DNA from: Arctopsyche grandis
Taxonomy: Eukaryota > Arthropoda > Insecta > Trichoptera > Hydropsychidae
Assembly: GCF_051622035.1 (NCBI RefSeq)
Contig: NC_135356.1
Location: forward strand, 13,378,079 to 13,442,078
Direction: 5' to 3'
DNA length: 64,000 nt
Positions 20,190 to 31,375 of this stretch are shown piece after piece. Each line of letters begins with the position of its first letter. The stretch's first letter is position 1. The translations under genes were made by a program, and so were the position numbers. The notes beneath the pieces are model-generated. The model had not been told where the DNA came from, searched no databases, and saw only the letters and a list, made by a program, of their open reading frames with translations.

Positions 20190-20300
20190 GCCGTGAATTT
20201 GCCGAATCCGTGAACTGGGCAACGTGCTTGCATTTTTCACGCATTCGGCAATTCTCTTGCCGAATGCGTGTCATAGACAATTTCACGGATTCGGCGTAAC
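20190..20300 (-). repeat. Nested double-hairpin element, copy 2
   Basis: Reverse complement of 19167-19275 with few changes. It ends directly against the 3' tail of LINE-A at about 20301, suggesting the LINE inserted beside or into it. Confidence 0.55.
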
Positions 20301-23300
20301 ACATATTTATTTATTTATTTTATTTATTTATTTATTTGGAAAATTTACAGTTTATTAAGTTACATAGATTGATAGTAAAAAAAAATAATTATGTTAAGTA
20401 AACCATTAATAATTTTCACATATAGGTAAAAAAAAGAAAAGCTCAAACATTTAAAATAAGAAACAAAAATGATAATAGAGTAAGATAGTTAGAGAAAACA
20501 AAAAGAAAAAAAATAGAAATAAGAGTATAATAAAAATATCAAAATAATAAGAATAATAATATGATAAAAATTATGAAATAATATAATATAAAACAAAAAA
20601 CAAAAAGACAAAATAAATACATCAAAATAAAAATTCATAATCACAATCGTAAATTTTCAATAAAATTAATCATCGAAAAACAAATTTGCAATAATCACTC
20701 TAGCTTGTATAGCATTAATATTAAATAAGTCAAACATAGAAATTGTTAAAATTAGTGTGTTGACGGTGGAGCTTGCATGCCAGATGAATGAGCTTCTTCC
20801 ATAATTAGAAAAAGTATTAGGTATGTAAAGAAGCTCATTACATCTAGTCATTCTATTTGGCACACGCAATGATAGTCTGCTCAATAATTGAGGACAGTCG
20901 ATCGAGCCGTTAAGGATGTTCAAAATTGTTGAGATGTCAGCTATCTCCCTTCTTTTGACAAGTGGAAGTAGATGCTGACACCTACAAGCATCTTCATAGG
21001 AAGTATAGGATAATCCAAAACGGCTACTGATGTACCTCAAGAATCTCTTCTGAATGCGCTCCAATCTGTCTCTTGCACCAGAGTACTCTGGGTTCCAAAC
21101 TTGGGATGCAAACTCAACAATACTTCTTACGTATGCACAATATAGTATTTTGTATGATTTAATAGAAGTAAAGCATTTGGAGGACCGGATGACGAACCCG
21201 AGGGCCTTCGACGCTCGAGCTACAACATTTTCAATATGTTTACTAAAGGATAGATCAGAGTTTAAAAAGACTCCCAAATCCCTAGTTTCCGATACCCTTG
21301 TGAGTCTATGTCCGTTGATTGAATGAGGAAAGTCAACTGGACATTTTTTTCTGGTGAAGGTTATGCAGGAGCATTTTGCTACATTAATTTCCAACTTATT
21401 TATGCTGCAATAAGCCTCTAGCCTGAACAAATCATCTTGTAGGGCCAAAGCATCATTTCGGTTGTCTATTCTCTTGAAAATCTTCATATCATCAGCAAAT
21501 AATAGTACACTTGAATTCTGAAAACATTTTTCAATATCGAAGATGAAGATATTGAATAATAGAGGTCCCAAGAGGGAGCCTTGCGGAACACCAGAAGGAA
21601 TATTCATCCATCTCGATATAAATCCATTTAATAAGACAGCCTGCGATCGACGTGTAATGTATGAGGTGAACCATCTATAGAGATCACCATGAATACCGAT
21701 CTGTAAAAGTTTTTCAAGGAGAATATCGTGATCAATCCTGTCAAATGCCTTACTATAATCTGTATATGTATATGTATCAACCTGAGACCGATCGTTCATG
21801 GTATTAGTAACGAAATCATTAAATAGTAGTAAATTTGTTGTAACTGAGCGTCCTTTCTGAAAACCATGTTGTTGCATACTAAGAGATTGCGAGATAGCTG
21901 GAAAAAGTTGGTCGTACACTAATTTTTCTAGTATCTTAGCAAATATACATAGCTTTGATATAGGCCTGTAATTGGAAATTTCGTTTTTTTTTCCTTTCTT
22001 ATGTACAGGAGATATGAATGCTGATTTCCAGATACAAGGTACAAGGCCCTCACTAATAGATCTTTTATAGATAATGGTTTGTGGCAAAGTTAGGCTTTCA
22101 GCACATTTTGAGATAAAAATTGGAGAAATTAAATCTGGGCCTGCTGATTTATGAATATCAGTTGATTTCAAAATATTTAGTACTTTTTCACTTCGAATTT
22201 CAGAGGAAGTTGTGACAGAACAGACGTTGGTTGGTAAGGGATAAGAGGAAGTCGATTGATTAGAGACAGGTTTAAGGAACGTCGAGTAAAAGAAGGAAGA
22301 AAACAAATTACAAATGTCCACCCCCATACCAGCAGTAATGTCACCATGATACAGAATATGAGGTAGGACGTTGTTTTTGTTCTTTGATTTAATGTAGGCC
22401 CAGAATGCTTTGGGATTCAAGGAAATGTCGTTTTCTACTTTAGTCATATAATTTTTGAAACATTCTTTCTCTAAAGTTTTTGCTCGATTGCGTAATAGTA
22501 CAAAGGTATGATGGTCAGCCAAGTTGTTATAATTTTTGAATTTCTTAAAAAATTTGTACTTTTCCTTCAGGATATTTTTTAGGGGTGCAGTGGGAAATTT
22601 TCTACTTTGAACATGTTTCTGTGGGATATATTTATCCCTTAAATTATATATAAGATTATAAAATGAATTTACAGCATCATCAAGAGAAACAGTATGTAAA
22701 TAAGACCAAGAAACAGAGTTTAATTCATTTTGAATCTCGTTACAGTTACCAAGATCAAAAAGGAATCAAATAAGGTTTAGATCCAAGTGATCGATAAATA
22801 GTTAGATCAGCAGTAATTAAAAGAGATTTATGATAAGGATCCTCAGGAACGAGAGGATCTAAACAGGCATCTACTACCAAATGTTCATTTGATAAAACTA
22901 GATCAAGAATACGGCCGAATAAGTTAAGTACTCCATTATATTGTTTAAAGTTACAAAAATGTAATGCATCAATAAGAGTCATTTCGGTGCTTCTTAATGA
23001 ATTGATAGGCATAAGTCCTCCTCTGGAGATATCCTGGGACCATTGGATATTACTTAGATTGAAATCTCCCACGATTAAAAATCTATCATCCGGGTAGTTT
23101 GTTGAAATAGTAGACATGTTTTCAAGAAAATTAGTAAGTTGAGTATTAAAAGAATTACCTATGTTCTCAGAACATAAATACAATACACATACATGAAATT
23201 TGAGAAGGTTGCGATCATTAGTGATGTTGCGTAAAGTGAGAGATATCCACATATCCTCCACAGAAGAGTGCCATTCTGGACGTGAAACAACTCCAAGTTC

Positions 23301-23540
23301 ACGCTTAGTAGCTACAAGGCAACCACCACCACGGTTTTGGTTTAATCTAACATAATTACGATCTCTTCGCCATACTATATATCTTTCATCAAAGAGTTCC
23401 TCATCACTTATAGTGTCCATCAACTAAGTTTCAGTAAGCAAAATAATATCATAATTGGACATGTTTATATTTCGTAAAAAAATATCAGTTTTTGTACGGA
23501 GACCACGTACATTTTGATAATATAAATTAATAGAATCCAT
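20301..23540 (-). mobile_element. LINE-A, Jockey/CR1-like non-LTR retrotransposon
   Basis: Minus strand. The 3' end is a TTTA/AAATA microsatellite tail (20305-20338) after a 330-bp AT-rich 3' region. The coding part spans 20666-23540 (endonuclease plus reverse transcriptase). No ORF1 is recognised upstream. The microsatellite tail and domain order fit the Jockey superfamily; the clade is not resolved. Where its 5' end falls within AT-rich 23541-24419 is unclear. Confidence 0.8.
20666..23540 (-). pseudogene. LINE-A ORF2: endonuclease-reverse transcriptase, nearly intact
   Basis: The frame begins MDSINLYYQNVRGLRTKT at 23540. Endonuclease motifs are NVRGL, TET (about residue 36), GDFNLSNIQW and the DLVLSN region; the last catalytic SDH appears as DPYHKS. 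The reverse transcriptase follows with NYRPIS, PSGVPQGSLLGPLLFNIFI and FADDMKIF, and then a C-terminal domain with a FVRSIVEFASQVW motif, about 958 codons in all. One stop replaces the Trp expected after LLTET (about 23423-23426), and one frameshift lies near 22755-22765. Otherwise the frame is open, so the insertion is fairly young. The 618-residue part from 22522 is uninterrupted. Confidence 0.85.
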
Positions 23541-24419
23541 TAAGTAGTCTCAGAAAAATAATAATAAAAAAAAAGGTACACATATATATGTATATGTGTA
23601 TACAAATGCATATAAACACATATACAATTATACACGAAAATACATGTGTCCATATGCATACATACAAAAATATGAAACGGATCAATAGAGTAGGAAGATA
23701 AAGCATATGGAAATAAGGAACATGGAAAGTACACAGGATAAAATATAGCAATGTAATAAAAATCGGATAAATTGTAAAACGTAAATAGAATTGGCAATTA
23801 ATGAGTACGTAGTGATAGACGTGTAGATATCCATAAGCATAAATATCAGTAGTTATGTGTATATGTATATAAATATACATAAACTTGCATCCATATAAGT
23901 GATACGGAATTACCGAGCAAACCATCACTCGTGATACCAATTGAATTATAATAAAATAAATAAAGCGAGTTATATAGTTGTTTGGCAAGTATTTGTTCAT
24001 AATATAATAATAAACAATGATTTAGGTGACAATTGACGATAGAATTGAAAATAAAGTGCGTTTAGAAACATAAGAAATAACCAATAATTAATAATGAAAA
24101 TAAAAACCATAATATATAGGTAGAATTGATAGAGTGCATAAAGATAGATGTATAAGCTAACATGCGTAGGTAAACATAGACATATGTATATAAATGAACA
24201 TGCATTAGTAATTATAAATAAAGATATAGAATTATTGTTCAAATAATAATCATTGATGGTAGTAAATGAATTTGAATATATATTAATAAAGTGAAATATG
24301 GAATTAATTAGTTTATATTCTTTAATAATAATATTAATATTAAGATAATAATTAATAATAGAAGTGAAATTATAGTGAAATACAAGGAATGATTTAATGG
24401 ATATTAAATAAATTATTAA
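23541..24419. other. AT-rich region, possible LINE-A 5' end
   Basis: Contains TATATG/TACATA-rich microsatellite-like text (23570-23650) and long low-complexity AT stretches. No gene is supported; the membrane-like open frames on the minus strand are products of AT-rich composition. Confidence 0.5.
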
Positions 24420-24572
24420 CTTTTGCAACTTCTGCTTCCGTGACAATTGAGAAATCCATTTTTGAGCAGTCTGCTTGAACCTAAAAGAACAGATTTGGCA
24501 TGAATCGCTTGGATTAAATGAAACAACGTCGATGGGATCTATATTTTCGACAGAATAATCCATAATGGTTTA
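24420..24572 (-). pseudogene. Fourth, partial copy of the Z-gene 3' end
   Basis: Minus strand; matches the last codons of the Z gene (TIMDYSVENIDPIDV-like) and about 100 bp of its 3' flank. It lies about 540 bp from the full S copy in the same orientation. All finger and repeat coding is absent. Evidence of an additional tandem copy that was mostly lost. Confidence 0.7.
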
Positions 24573-25064
24573 TTCTGTCTCGACTCAGTTTGACTTTTAC
24601 TGATTTAACAATTAGGAAATTTTAAGATAGTCCATACGAAACTGCATTTCAAATTTCACTTTTATACGTTTACTGGTAAAAGAGATATTACATTTTTAAC
24701 AGTTACAGTTTTATGCAAAGATTAGCGCAAATTCTCCCCGCCGCACGCCTGTTTCTTTAGCAATATCCCGTGGTATCCTATGTGTTAACATATTCAAAGA
24801 TAACTTAAAAATGTAGGGAAAATGACAACATGCACATTGTATGAAACATAATATTTATATAACAAATTGGTTTGCCCCAAAATTAAATAAATGATATATT
24901 CAATAAATACTTAAAAATACAAGGAATGATTAATTACATTTTAAATATATTTAAAATTTTTGCAACTTCTGCTTCTGTGACAATTGAGAAATCCATTTTT
25001 GGGCAGTCTGCTTGAACCTAAAAGAACAGATTTGGCATGAATCGCTTGGATTAAATGAAACTGA

Positions 25065-25691
25065 TTAAATGTCGATGAGATCTATATTTTCGACAGAATA
25101 ATCCATAATGGTTACATTATTTTCTTTCGGTTCATCGCTAGACGACGCGATTCCATATTTCTTCAATAGATCATCGGGTCCAGTTAGAGCAGCAACGGGA
25201 ATTAAATTAGTGTTCATCATTTCATCTTTCGGTTCATCGCTAGACGACGCGATTCCATATTTCTTCAATAGATCATCGGGTCCAGTTCGATCAGCAATGG
25301 GAATTAAATTAGTTTTCATCATTTCGATTGGAATAGGTTCGATGGTGAAGTCTGCCAACGAATACTTGAACTCTTTGTTATCATGCGATTCCATGTGCAG
25401 AAACATCAAGCATCGATTCGTGAATAGTAGTTTGGCGTTGCATTGCTTGCAAAAGAGCGTTATTTTTACACTCGCCCGATTTATATGACGTTCGTAACTT
25501 GATTTCAAGGCGAATCTGAAATAAAATAAGTTATTATAATAAAGGTTTTTTTTTTATTTCGAATGTTGCAATGTTTTTTTGATTAACCTATCATTACAAC
25601 TTGCACACGGGTACGTTGTGTTAAATATTGGAGGGCATGTATACGTTTGTGAAGGCTTTTTAAATATGAGCTTCTTTACCATGTCCTCCAT
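25065..25691 (-). CDS. C2H2-type zinc-finger protein with two 34-residue repeats (copy S)
   Basis: Exons 25691-25588 and 25515-25065 on minus, with the same splice signals as copy P, give 184 residues. The start is MEDMVKKLIF. Both Cys/His motifs are kept (CASC...YERH; CKQC...CLMFLHMESH). It has two repeat units instead of four, which accounts exactly for the 68-residue difference. It differs from copies P and R at several residues (RASVKI, IPIADR), so it is the most diverged of the three. Frame open throughout. Function inferred from the fingers only. Confidence 0.55.
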
Positions 25692-25800
25692 ATTGTCTGG
25701 AAAAATACAATAACTAAATTAAGTATAATTCATATAAGTTTGATTCTACATATGTCCATACAAACAACTAACAATCCCACTGTGAATGATGATAGGATAA

Positions 25801-26037
25801 ATGAGTGGAGAGCAAATGAACGGTGACTATCCGAAAGTAAGTGCGCGTTCTTCAACCTGTCACTGCGGCGTAGAAGAGGTCAGAAAGTGCGGGATGCACA
25901 TAACCGGTAGGATGGTGGGCATAAGCTTTCGAATGCGTGCGCATATCAATAAATTGCGTATCACAGTGAAAAGCATAAATCAATGTGTTTTCAATTATAA
26001 AATGTCATGTCACGTATTGAATTCTATAACTATATAA
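25801..26037 (+). CDS. Possible divergent first exon, MSGEQ frame (copy S)
   Basis: The same frame as at 7402-7638, head-to-head with the zinc-finger gene. GTAAGT follows codon 12 at 25837. One residue differs from copy P (NQCVF for IQCVF). Only the first 12 codons are plausible as an exon. Confidence 0.3.
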   Translation: MSGEQMNGDYPKVSARSSTCHCGVEEVRKCGMHITGRMVGISFRMRAHINKLRITVKSINQCVFNYKMSCHVLNSITI

Positions 26038-27447
26038 AAGGGCAGCTCCAAAAAACGAAAATGTCGGAAAAGTATGATTTCGCAAAAAAGAGTGACGACA
26101 TTTTAAGGTCTGTTCATACTTAACAGCACTGCACGACTCCGTTTCAAATATGTCATTTTATTACATTTCTATTCATATCTACCTACACGTAGCGGTCACG
26201 TCACGTTTACAGCACTTTGGCCGAGTGCAAGGCAAAATCGGCTTACTGATACATTACAGGCCATGACGATACGGCGCAATATGTAGCTCCGGGCCACAAC
26301 GCCCAGACAAAATGTATGAAATGTTTATCCCAGAATACACACATTATTTGGAGAGGGGACTACCATGGGTATTTAATTTATAATTCCAGTTATCTCAGCC
26401 ATTATTGATACCGATTATCTCAACATTATACATATAAGAGTATTGTAATTTAAATTAAAACATTTTTGGAAAAATTCTTCATATTTTTATACCATACATA
26501 CTTATAACTAATTATTATATTTCAAATTAGTATAATAATATCTAATATTCATATCACATAAATTTTTTGGCCAAAATACAAAACAAATTAACATATTCAA
26601 AGATAACTTAAAAATGTAGGGAAAATGACAACATGCACATTGTATGAAACATAATAATTATATAACAAATTGGTTTGCCCCAAAATTAAATAAATGATGT
26701 ATTCAATAATTACTTTAAAATACAAGGGAATGATTTAATACATATTAAATAAATTAGCAATTTTTGCAACTTCTGCCACCGTGACAGACAGAATTGCAGA
26801 CAAATTGACTGCGGTAACAGGCACATCTTCGCTGTATTTTTATACAGTGTATGTATAAGTTATAAGTAAGTATAGTTATTCAAAAATATATTTAATAAAT
26901 CATAATTTTTCCAAACTTATGTTTAAATTTCATTAAAATACATAATATGTATAATATTAAGAGGATTGGATTACTTCAAAAAGAGCGATTGAAGTGGCAA
27001 AAGAGTTACATACTTAACATTTTCTTTAACTTTGCGGCTCAATAAATTTTACTGTAAAATATGTAGTTGATAATTACACAAAAATACAATGGAACTGACT
27101 GTGTTCATACACAGTAGATAATTTTACATGATATAAATTAACATTAAAAATTTTAACAATTTTTGCAACTCTTTCCACCGTCACAGATAGAATTTGCTTT
27201 GTTCACTTCTTAATATCTCGATCTTCCATTGACCAGCATAAAATTCGGCCATATAGATCATAATTCTCTGCTATTAATTCTCTTACATTAAATTTCAATT
27301 ATAATTGATAGTACATCATTTCTAATGACCATTACTTTTTATCATTAATTCTTTACACTTTAACAACTCCTGTGAAATGCACCAAATTTAAAGTATTTAT
27401 TTAATGCAAAACAGTGCAAATGAATTATATTTTATATTAGTATTTGA

Positions 27448-27577
27448 ATATGACGGGCTGAAAACCAGATAGTACAAGTGACATTTTTAAAAAAAGCTGG
27501 TTTAAGTGCTAAAATAATAGCATTTCATATATGCTATTTATCACTTGTACCAGTCTGGTTTTCAGCCCGTCGTATGT
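27448..27577. repeat. Foldback MITE-like element, copy 2
   Basis: Inverted counterpart of the element at 885-1014, in the same relative place in block S, with both arms intact. Confidence 0.6.
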
Positions 27578-27789
27578 CAATTCGAAATATATTAATTTAA
27601 TAAATCATATTTTTTCCAAAGTAATATCATTATAATACTCTAATATATAATTAATGTGATACCGTTTAATGTTTCCGGTATTTTCTCGTTCGTTCAAAAT
27701 TCCCATTTTTGCCCATCTCTATAGTATCTATATATTGATCTGCATAGTTTCAGCTCGCTCAAAAAGTATATTACGTTGATTGATTTCAG

Positions 27790-28016
27790 CTACATCAACT
27801 ATTCCAACATCGCCGCAAAATTAGTGAGGCGAGTTCTGAAACCGGAATTTCGCACGGATGCAGCTCGCCGGGACGACTCTCACATCAGATTCACGAAATG
27901 GGCTGAAGGAAAGCCAATCAGTAATGAAACACACTTGTCATTTATCATATACACACAAGATATACTTTGAGATTATTAACAAAATAAAATGCTATATATT
28001 TTCAGGTGAAAAATAA
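27790..28016 (+). CDS. ATP synthase subunit epsilon, mitochondrial, exons 2 and 3 (partial)
   Basis: Exon 27790-27920 follows the acceptor TTGATTTCAG and encodes YINYSNIAAKLVRRVLKPEF and then RTDAARRDDSHIRFTKWAEG-KPI. Its donor is GTAATG. An 85-bp intron ends TTTTCAG, and exon 28006-28016 adds SEK and a stop. The result is 46 residues matching nearly all of the roughly 50-60-residue epsilon subunit (Drosophila stunted), with the hallmark YSNIAA and DAA-RD-SH--F--W--GKP. This subunit is part of the F1 central stalk. The short first exon (about 10 codons, MTAWRxAG-like) is not seen; it may lie beyond transposon-filled intron, or this may be a stray copy. The clean frame and splice sites favour a real gene. 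Confidence 0.85.
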
Positions 28017-28702
28017 TTTATAGTGTGTCAAAAGTAAATAAGTAAGTCGATAGAAAAGGTGGTATTGAGTGCAAACTTTTCGATAGTGTAATCATTTATT
28101 AACACATCTTGTAATGATAAATGAAAACTAATATTTTGTAATGTTTGTATGTATATATGACATGATCGAATAATTAACATATATAAGTATGGACTTTTTA
28201 GAAGCGTTTACCCAAACTAGACTCCCCAAAACTGGTGCGGCGCACTCCTCTGACCTTGCGGGACTTTAAAATAGAGCCCGTTATGCATGGTACAGCGTTC
28301 CGAGTTCTGGTAGCCGTTTTTTGAAGAATGGAGTGCTACCCCTTTTAAAAAATGACTAACAATTTGTATGTTGGATTATATTTTTAGTGTTTTAAGCAAA
28401 CTGTTGGCGTGACTCTTGCATTGTTTGGATAGATTTTTGAATTTGAATTAGAAATATCAACGGTACCAAAAGATATGCTACTGACTAACTATAATAATTC
28501 ACGATTTTGTAAATGTTGAGGCCCAAAGAAAACGTTTTCAAATTGAAAAGTGATAATTCGTCACTATGGTGAGCTGGATAGGTTTCATAAGTGAGCGCAA
28601 AACTTGTAAGACTTAGCATTGTATAATATTTATATATTAATTCTACGGTATTTATTGGTCATATAGGTGGATCCGAGCATTGGGTATACACACTGACATA
28701 CA
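28017..28702. other. 3' flank of ATP synthase epsilon, no further gene seen
   Basis: Unique AT-rich sequence apart from a GC-richer patch at about 28200-28340 (contains ggtgcggcgcactcctctg). That patch might be a transposon or exon remnant, but I could not assign it. Confidence 0.4.
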
Positions 28703-29046
28703 ATTACACGGCAGTTACATGAACGACCTGTAGGTGTCGCAAACAGTTGAAGTAAAGTGATAGTATGCTAGTGGAGATTGAACAATATCGATGAAACTCG
28801 AAAATACATTTTAATTATATATTTTATGATTGAGGGAGATTTCATCTGTAATAAGGCAATACTGATCTCCACCAGTATGTATGTATGTGTAATTCAAATA
28901 ATATGTAGGTATGTATAAAAAGATTATTTGGAAAATGCGTTTTCGATCTTTCGATGTATAGTCTCACTGGTTGCATATTGTCACTACCAAAACTGTTTGC
29001 GCCACCTAGAGGCCATTCATGTAACTGCCGTGTATTTGTTTGTGTT
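28703..29046. repeat. Foldback element of about 340 bp
   Basis: tacacggcagttacatgaa near 28709 and its inverse near 29023 form outer arms of about 45 bp with a few mismatches, including gcgcaaacagtt/aactgtttgcgc. Inner arms (ctagtggagat/atctccaccag) also pair. No coding. At 29062 a CAGTGGCGGCTCG string, hAT-like, follows. Target duplication not identified. Confidence 0.5.
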
Positions 29047-29069
29047 GGTGTAAATCAGTGGCGGCTCGT

Positions 29070-29517
29070 CCATATGGGCTACGGGGCCGCCCACCTTGAT
29101 GCTCTCCGCCTCTTGGAGAGCATCGTGGAAGATGGATTCGGTGTAGGTGTTAAAAAGAGTAGGTGATAGGATGCATCCTTGCCTGACGCCCCGTTCTATA
29201 AGAATCTCATCAGTGAATTGATTATCGACACGTACTACTGCAGTCTGATTCCAATAAATATTTCGTAGCAATCTGACATCTCTGTCATCCAGGCCAATAT
29301 TTTTTAATGTTTCCATCAGGCGAGCGTGTTGGACACGGTCAAAGGCCTTTTCAAAGTCTATAAAGCAGATGTACACAGGTTTACGGACTTCTCTGCATCT
29401 TTGGGGTAGTGTTTTCATACAGAAAAGGGCCTCTCGGGTACCCAAGCCTTGTCTGAACCCAAACTGCTCTCTGCTAATCACCTCAATTGAATATATATTA
29501 TAATATATAGATGACAT
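29070..29517 (-). pseudogene. RTE-like LINE reverse transcriptase fragment 1
   Basis: The minus frame has REQFGFRQGLGTREALF, CFIDFEKAFDRVQH and GVRQGCILSPTLFN, which are reverse transcriptase motifs of the RTE/BovB-like endonuclease-RT group common in insects. The catalytic YxDD and the ends of the element are absent. Related fragments are at 35665-36021, 54236-54560 and 58115-58439. Confidence 0.75.
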
Positions 29518-30702
29518 ATAGAAAATGTTTTACAGTGCAACAAAGATAAACAAATAATGTTACCGACGATTTATTTATGTAGATGAGATGTAACATGTTC
29601 ATTATAAAATGACGAATTCACTTTTAGATACCGTCCATATTAAAGATGAAGCCGATGGCATAATCATCGTTCTTGTACAAACATGCAGAATGAATCTCTG
29701 GCAACGTCCCATTGGCTCCGAAGCTCAGAAACGAAAACGACCTTCTTTTTTTTACATATAATTACTATTGTAACAAGTGAACATAAATAAAGGATCCTCT
29801 TACTAACACAATCAGTGTTTTCGTAGACCTCCCCGCGGTACATTTACCGCGGTGAATTGAGATTAAATTTTGATTAGGCATTCGAACTGTCAAAGTGAAA
29901 TGACCGCAAAAGCGATTGCCAACCTTCTCGGATGCGAGCGATGCGAACGTCAAATGGGCTGACAGATGCCCGCGAACTCCTCGCGAAGACCACAAACAAC
30001 GGCCACGGCCACGAGGGCCTTTGGCTCGAACAAATGTCTAGTCGATAATAATAAAAATTTCGTAAATAAAAAGTATTTGAGAATATTTTTGTTTGTGTGA
30101 CCAATTTTAAATTTTTGGGTGTGACCAGTTATAGCGTGTGACCAGTTTTCTTGTGACCAGTTTTAGCGTGTGACCAGTTTTAGCGTGTGACTAGTTTTAG
30201 CGTGACGGATGATCACGAGTGACCGATCTAGATCGACCAGTTGTCCTGTGACAGGTTCACATTTGACTTGCAGTCCGTTTACCGTGAAATCCACTTCTTT
30301 TCGTGTGTGAATAATTTGGTGTGATATCATATCTGATATGGCCACATTTATCTGTCACTTTTTGTATGGAAACCGAAAGTTCGATGATAGAGTTGATTTC
30401 TACATTTATTTGACAACCCAATGCGGTTATATTGTATATTTGGGTTAAGGATAGATGTCACTACAATATTAAATAAAAATATCATTAACTTTTACAATAA
30501 ATTTATTAGAAATCATGCGTAATAGATCGCACGCCCAAAGGCATCAATTTTCTCAGTTAGTCGTTATTTTTTTAAATGAATTCTATAAAATCCAGTTTAA
30601 GAGATATATTGATTGATAAATGCATTTGGGCTTGATTTTATTAATATTTTTTTATTTTTAATACTTAAATACTTTATATTTTTTTCATAAACCTTTTGAT
30701 GG
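29161..30702 (+). repeat. Block E, direct-repeat copy 1
   Basis: Matches 35665-37248 in the same orientation with scattered differences. It holds the RTE fragment, a GC-richer stretch (about 29768-30030) with LTR-like features (AATAAA near its left edge, TGTAACA/TGTTCGA-type ends, no target duplication seen), a tgtgaccagttttagc minisatellite (about 30110-30215), and the flank containing the empty Helitron site (30438/30439). Open frames inside have no recognised domain. Confidence 0.75.
30110..30215 (+). repeat. Short tandem repeat, tgtgaccagttttagcg
   Basis: A 16-18-bp unit repeats about five times with small changes. The counterpart at about 36625-36765 has a different unit number and an extra aattttaaatttttgggtg variant, showing length change between copies. 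Confidence 0.75.
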
Positions 30703-30711
30703 CTTCTCCAT

Positions 30712-31302
30712 AAGGCGGCGCCCCATAAGACTGCGCCCCATAAGACAGCGCCCCATAAGGCTACGCCCCATGAGGCTGCGCCCCCCTGCGCCCCCTTCGG
30801 GGCCCCATGGGGCTACTCCCCATGAGGCTGCGCCCCCTTTGGGGCCCCATGGGGCTGCGCCCCATGAGGCTGCGCCCCCTTGCGCCCCCTTCGGGGCCCC
30901 ATGTGGCTAAGCTCCATAAGGCGGCGCCCCATAAGGCGGCGCCCCATAAGGCGGCGCCCCATAAGGCTGCGCCCCTAAGGCTGCGCCCCATAAGACAGCG
31001 CCCCATAAGGCTGCGCCCCATAAGGTTGCGCCCCATAAGGCTGCGGCCGATAAGGCTGTGCCCCATAAAGCTGCGCCCCCTTTTGAGCCCCATGGGGCTG
31101 CGCCCCATGAGGCTGCGCCCTCCGGGCCCCCTTCGGGGCCCCACGGGGCTGCGCCCCTTGTGGCGCCCCTGGCGGGGCCCCATGAAGCTACTCGCCTTGC
31201 GCCCCCGCGGGGGTGAATCCATTGAAACGAAAAAAACAAATCGGCGCCCATGGATCGAAAAAAAAAAAATCGAATCACGTGTTCGATGACGTCACCGATC
31301 TA

Positions 31303-31334
<32 letters not shown>

Positions 31335-31375
31335 CAAGGATACATACAAAGTCTCTTTCCAAATTATAGATTAGA
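30712..31375 (-). mobile_element. Truncated Helitron, 5' part only
   Basis: Minus-strand copy of the first about 660 bp of Helitron unit 1: start TCTAATCTATAATTTGG at 31375, then the cgtcgtcg run and catggggcgcagcc repeats. The 3' half with the mini-hairpins and CTAG end is missing. The same 275-bp target flank lies on both sides (30439-30711 and 31376-31650) in the same orientation, which an ordinary insertion does not produce. Confidence 0.8.

Larger units (their letters stand above)
24590..27722 (-). repeat. Block S: inverted copy of P (B plus Z)
   Basis: Reverse complement of about 736-9070 without the solo LTR and the LARD-like element. It contains the Z gene (copy S), the divergent MSGEQ frame, both 200-bp direct repeats and the foldback MITE. 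The right edge, 27722, lies only 67 bp from ATP synthase epsilon exon 2. It carries both empty target sites (26846-26849 and 26947-26950). Confidence 0.88.

Noticed and set aside
23527-24563. 157- and 188-residue hydrophobic ORFs on minus
   Set aside because: AT-rich low-complexity sequence rich in Ile/Tyr/Phe codons; no motif, and the second merely starts in the Z-gene tail.
29765-29995. 76-residue minus-strand ORF, repeated at 36273-36503
   Set aside because: Lies in an LTR-like GC-rich stretch of block E; no domain, and conservation is due to duplication.
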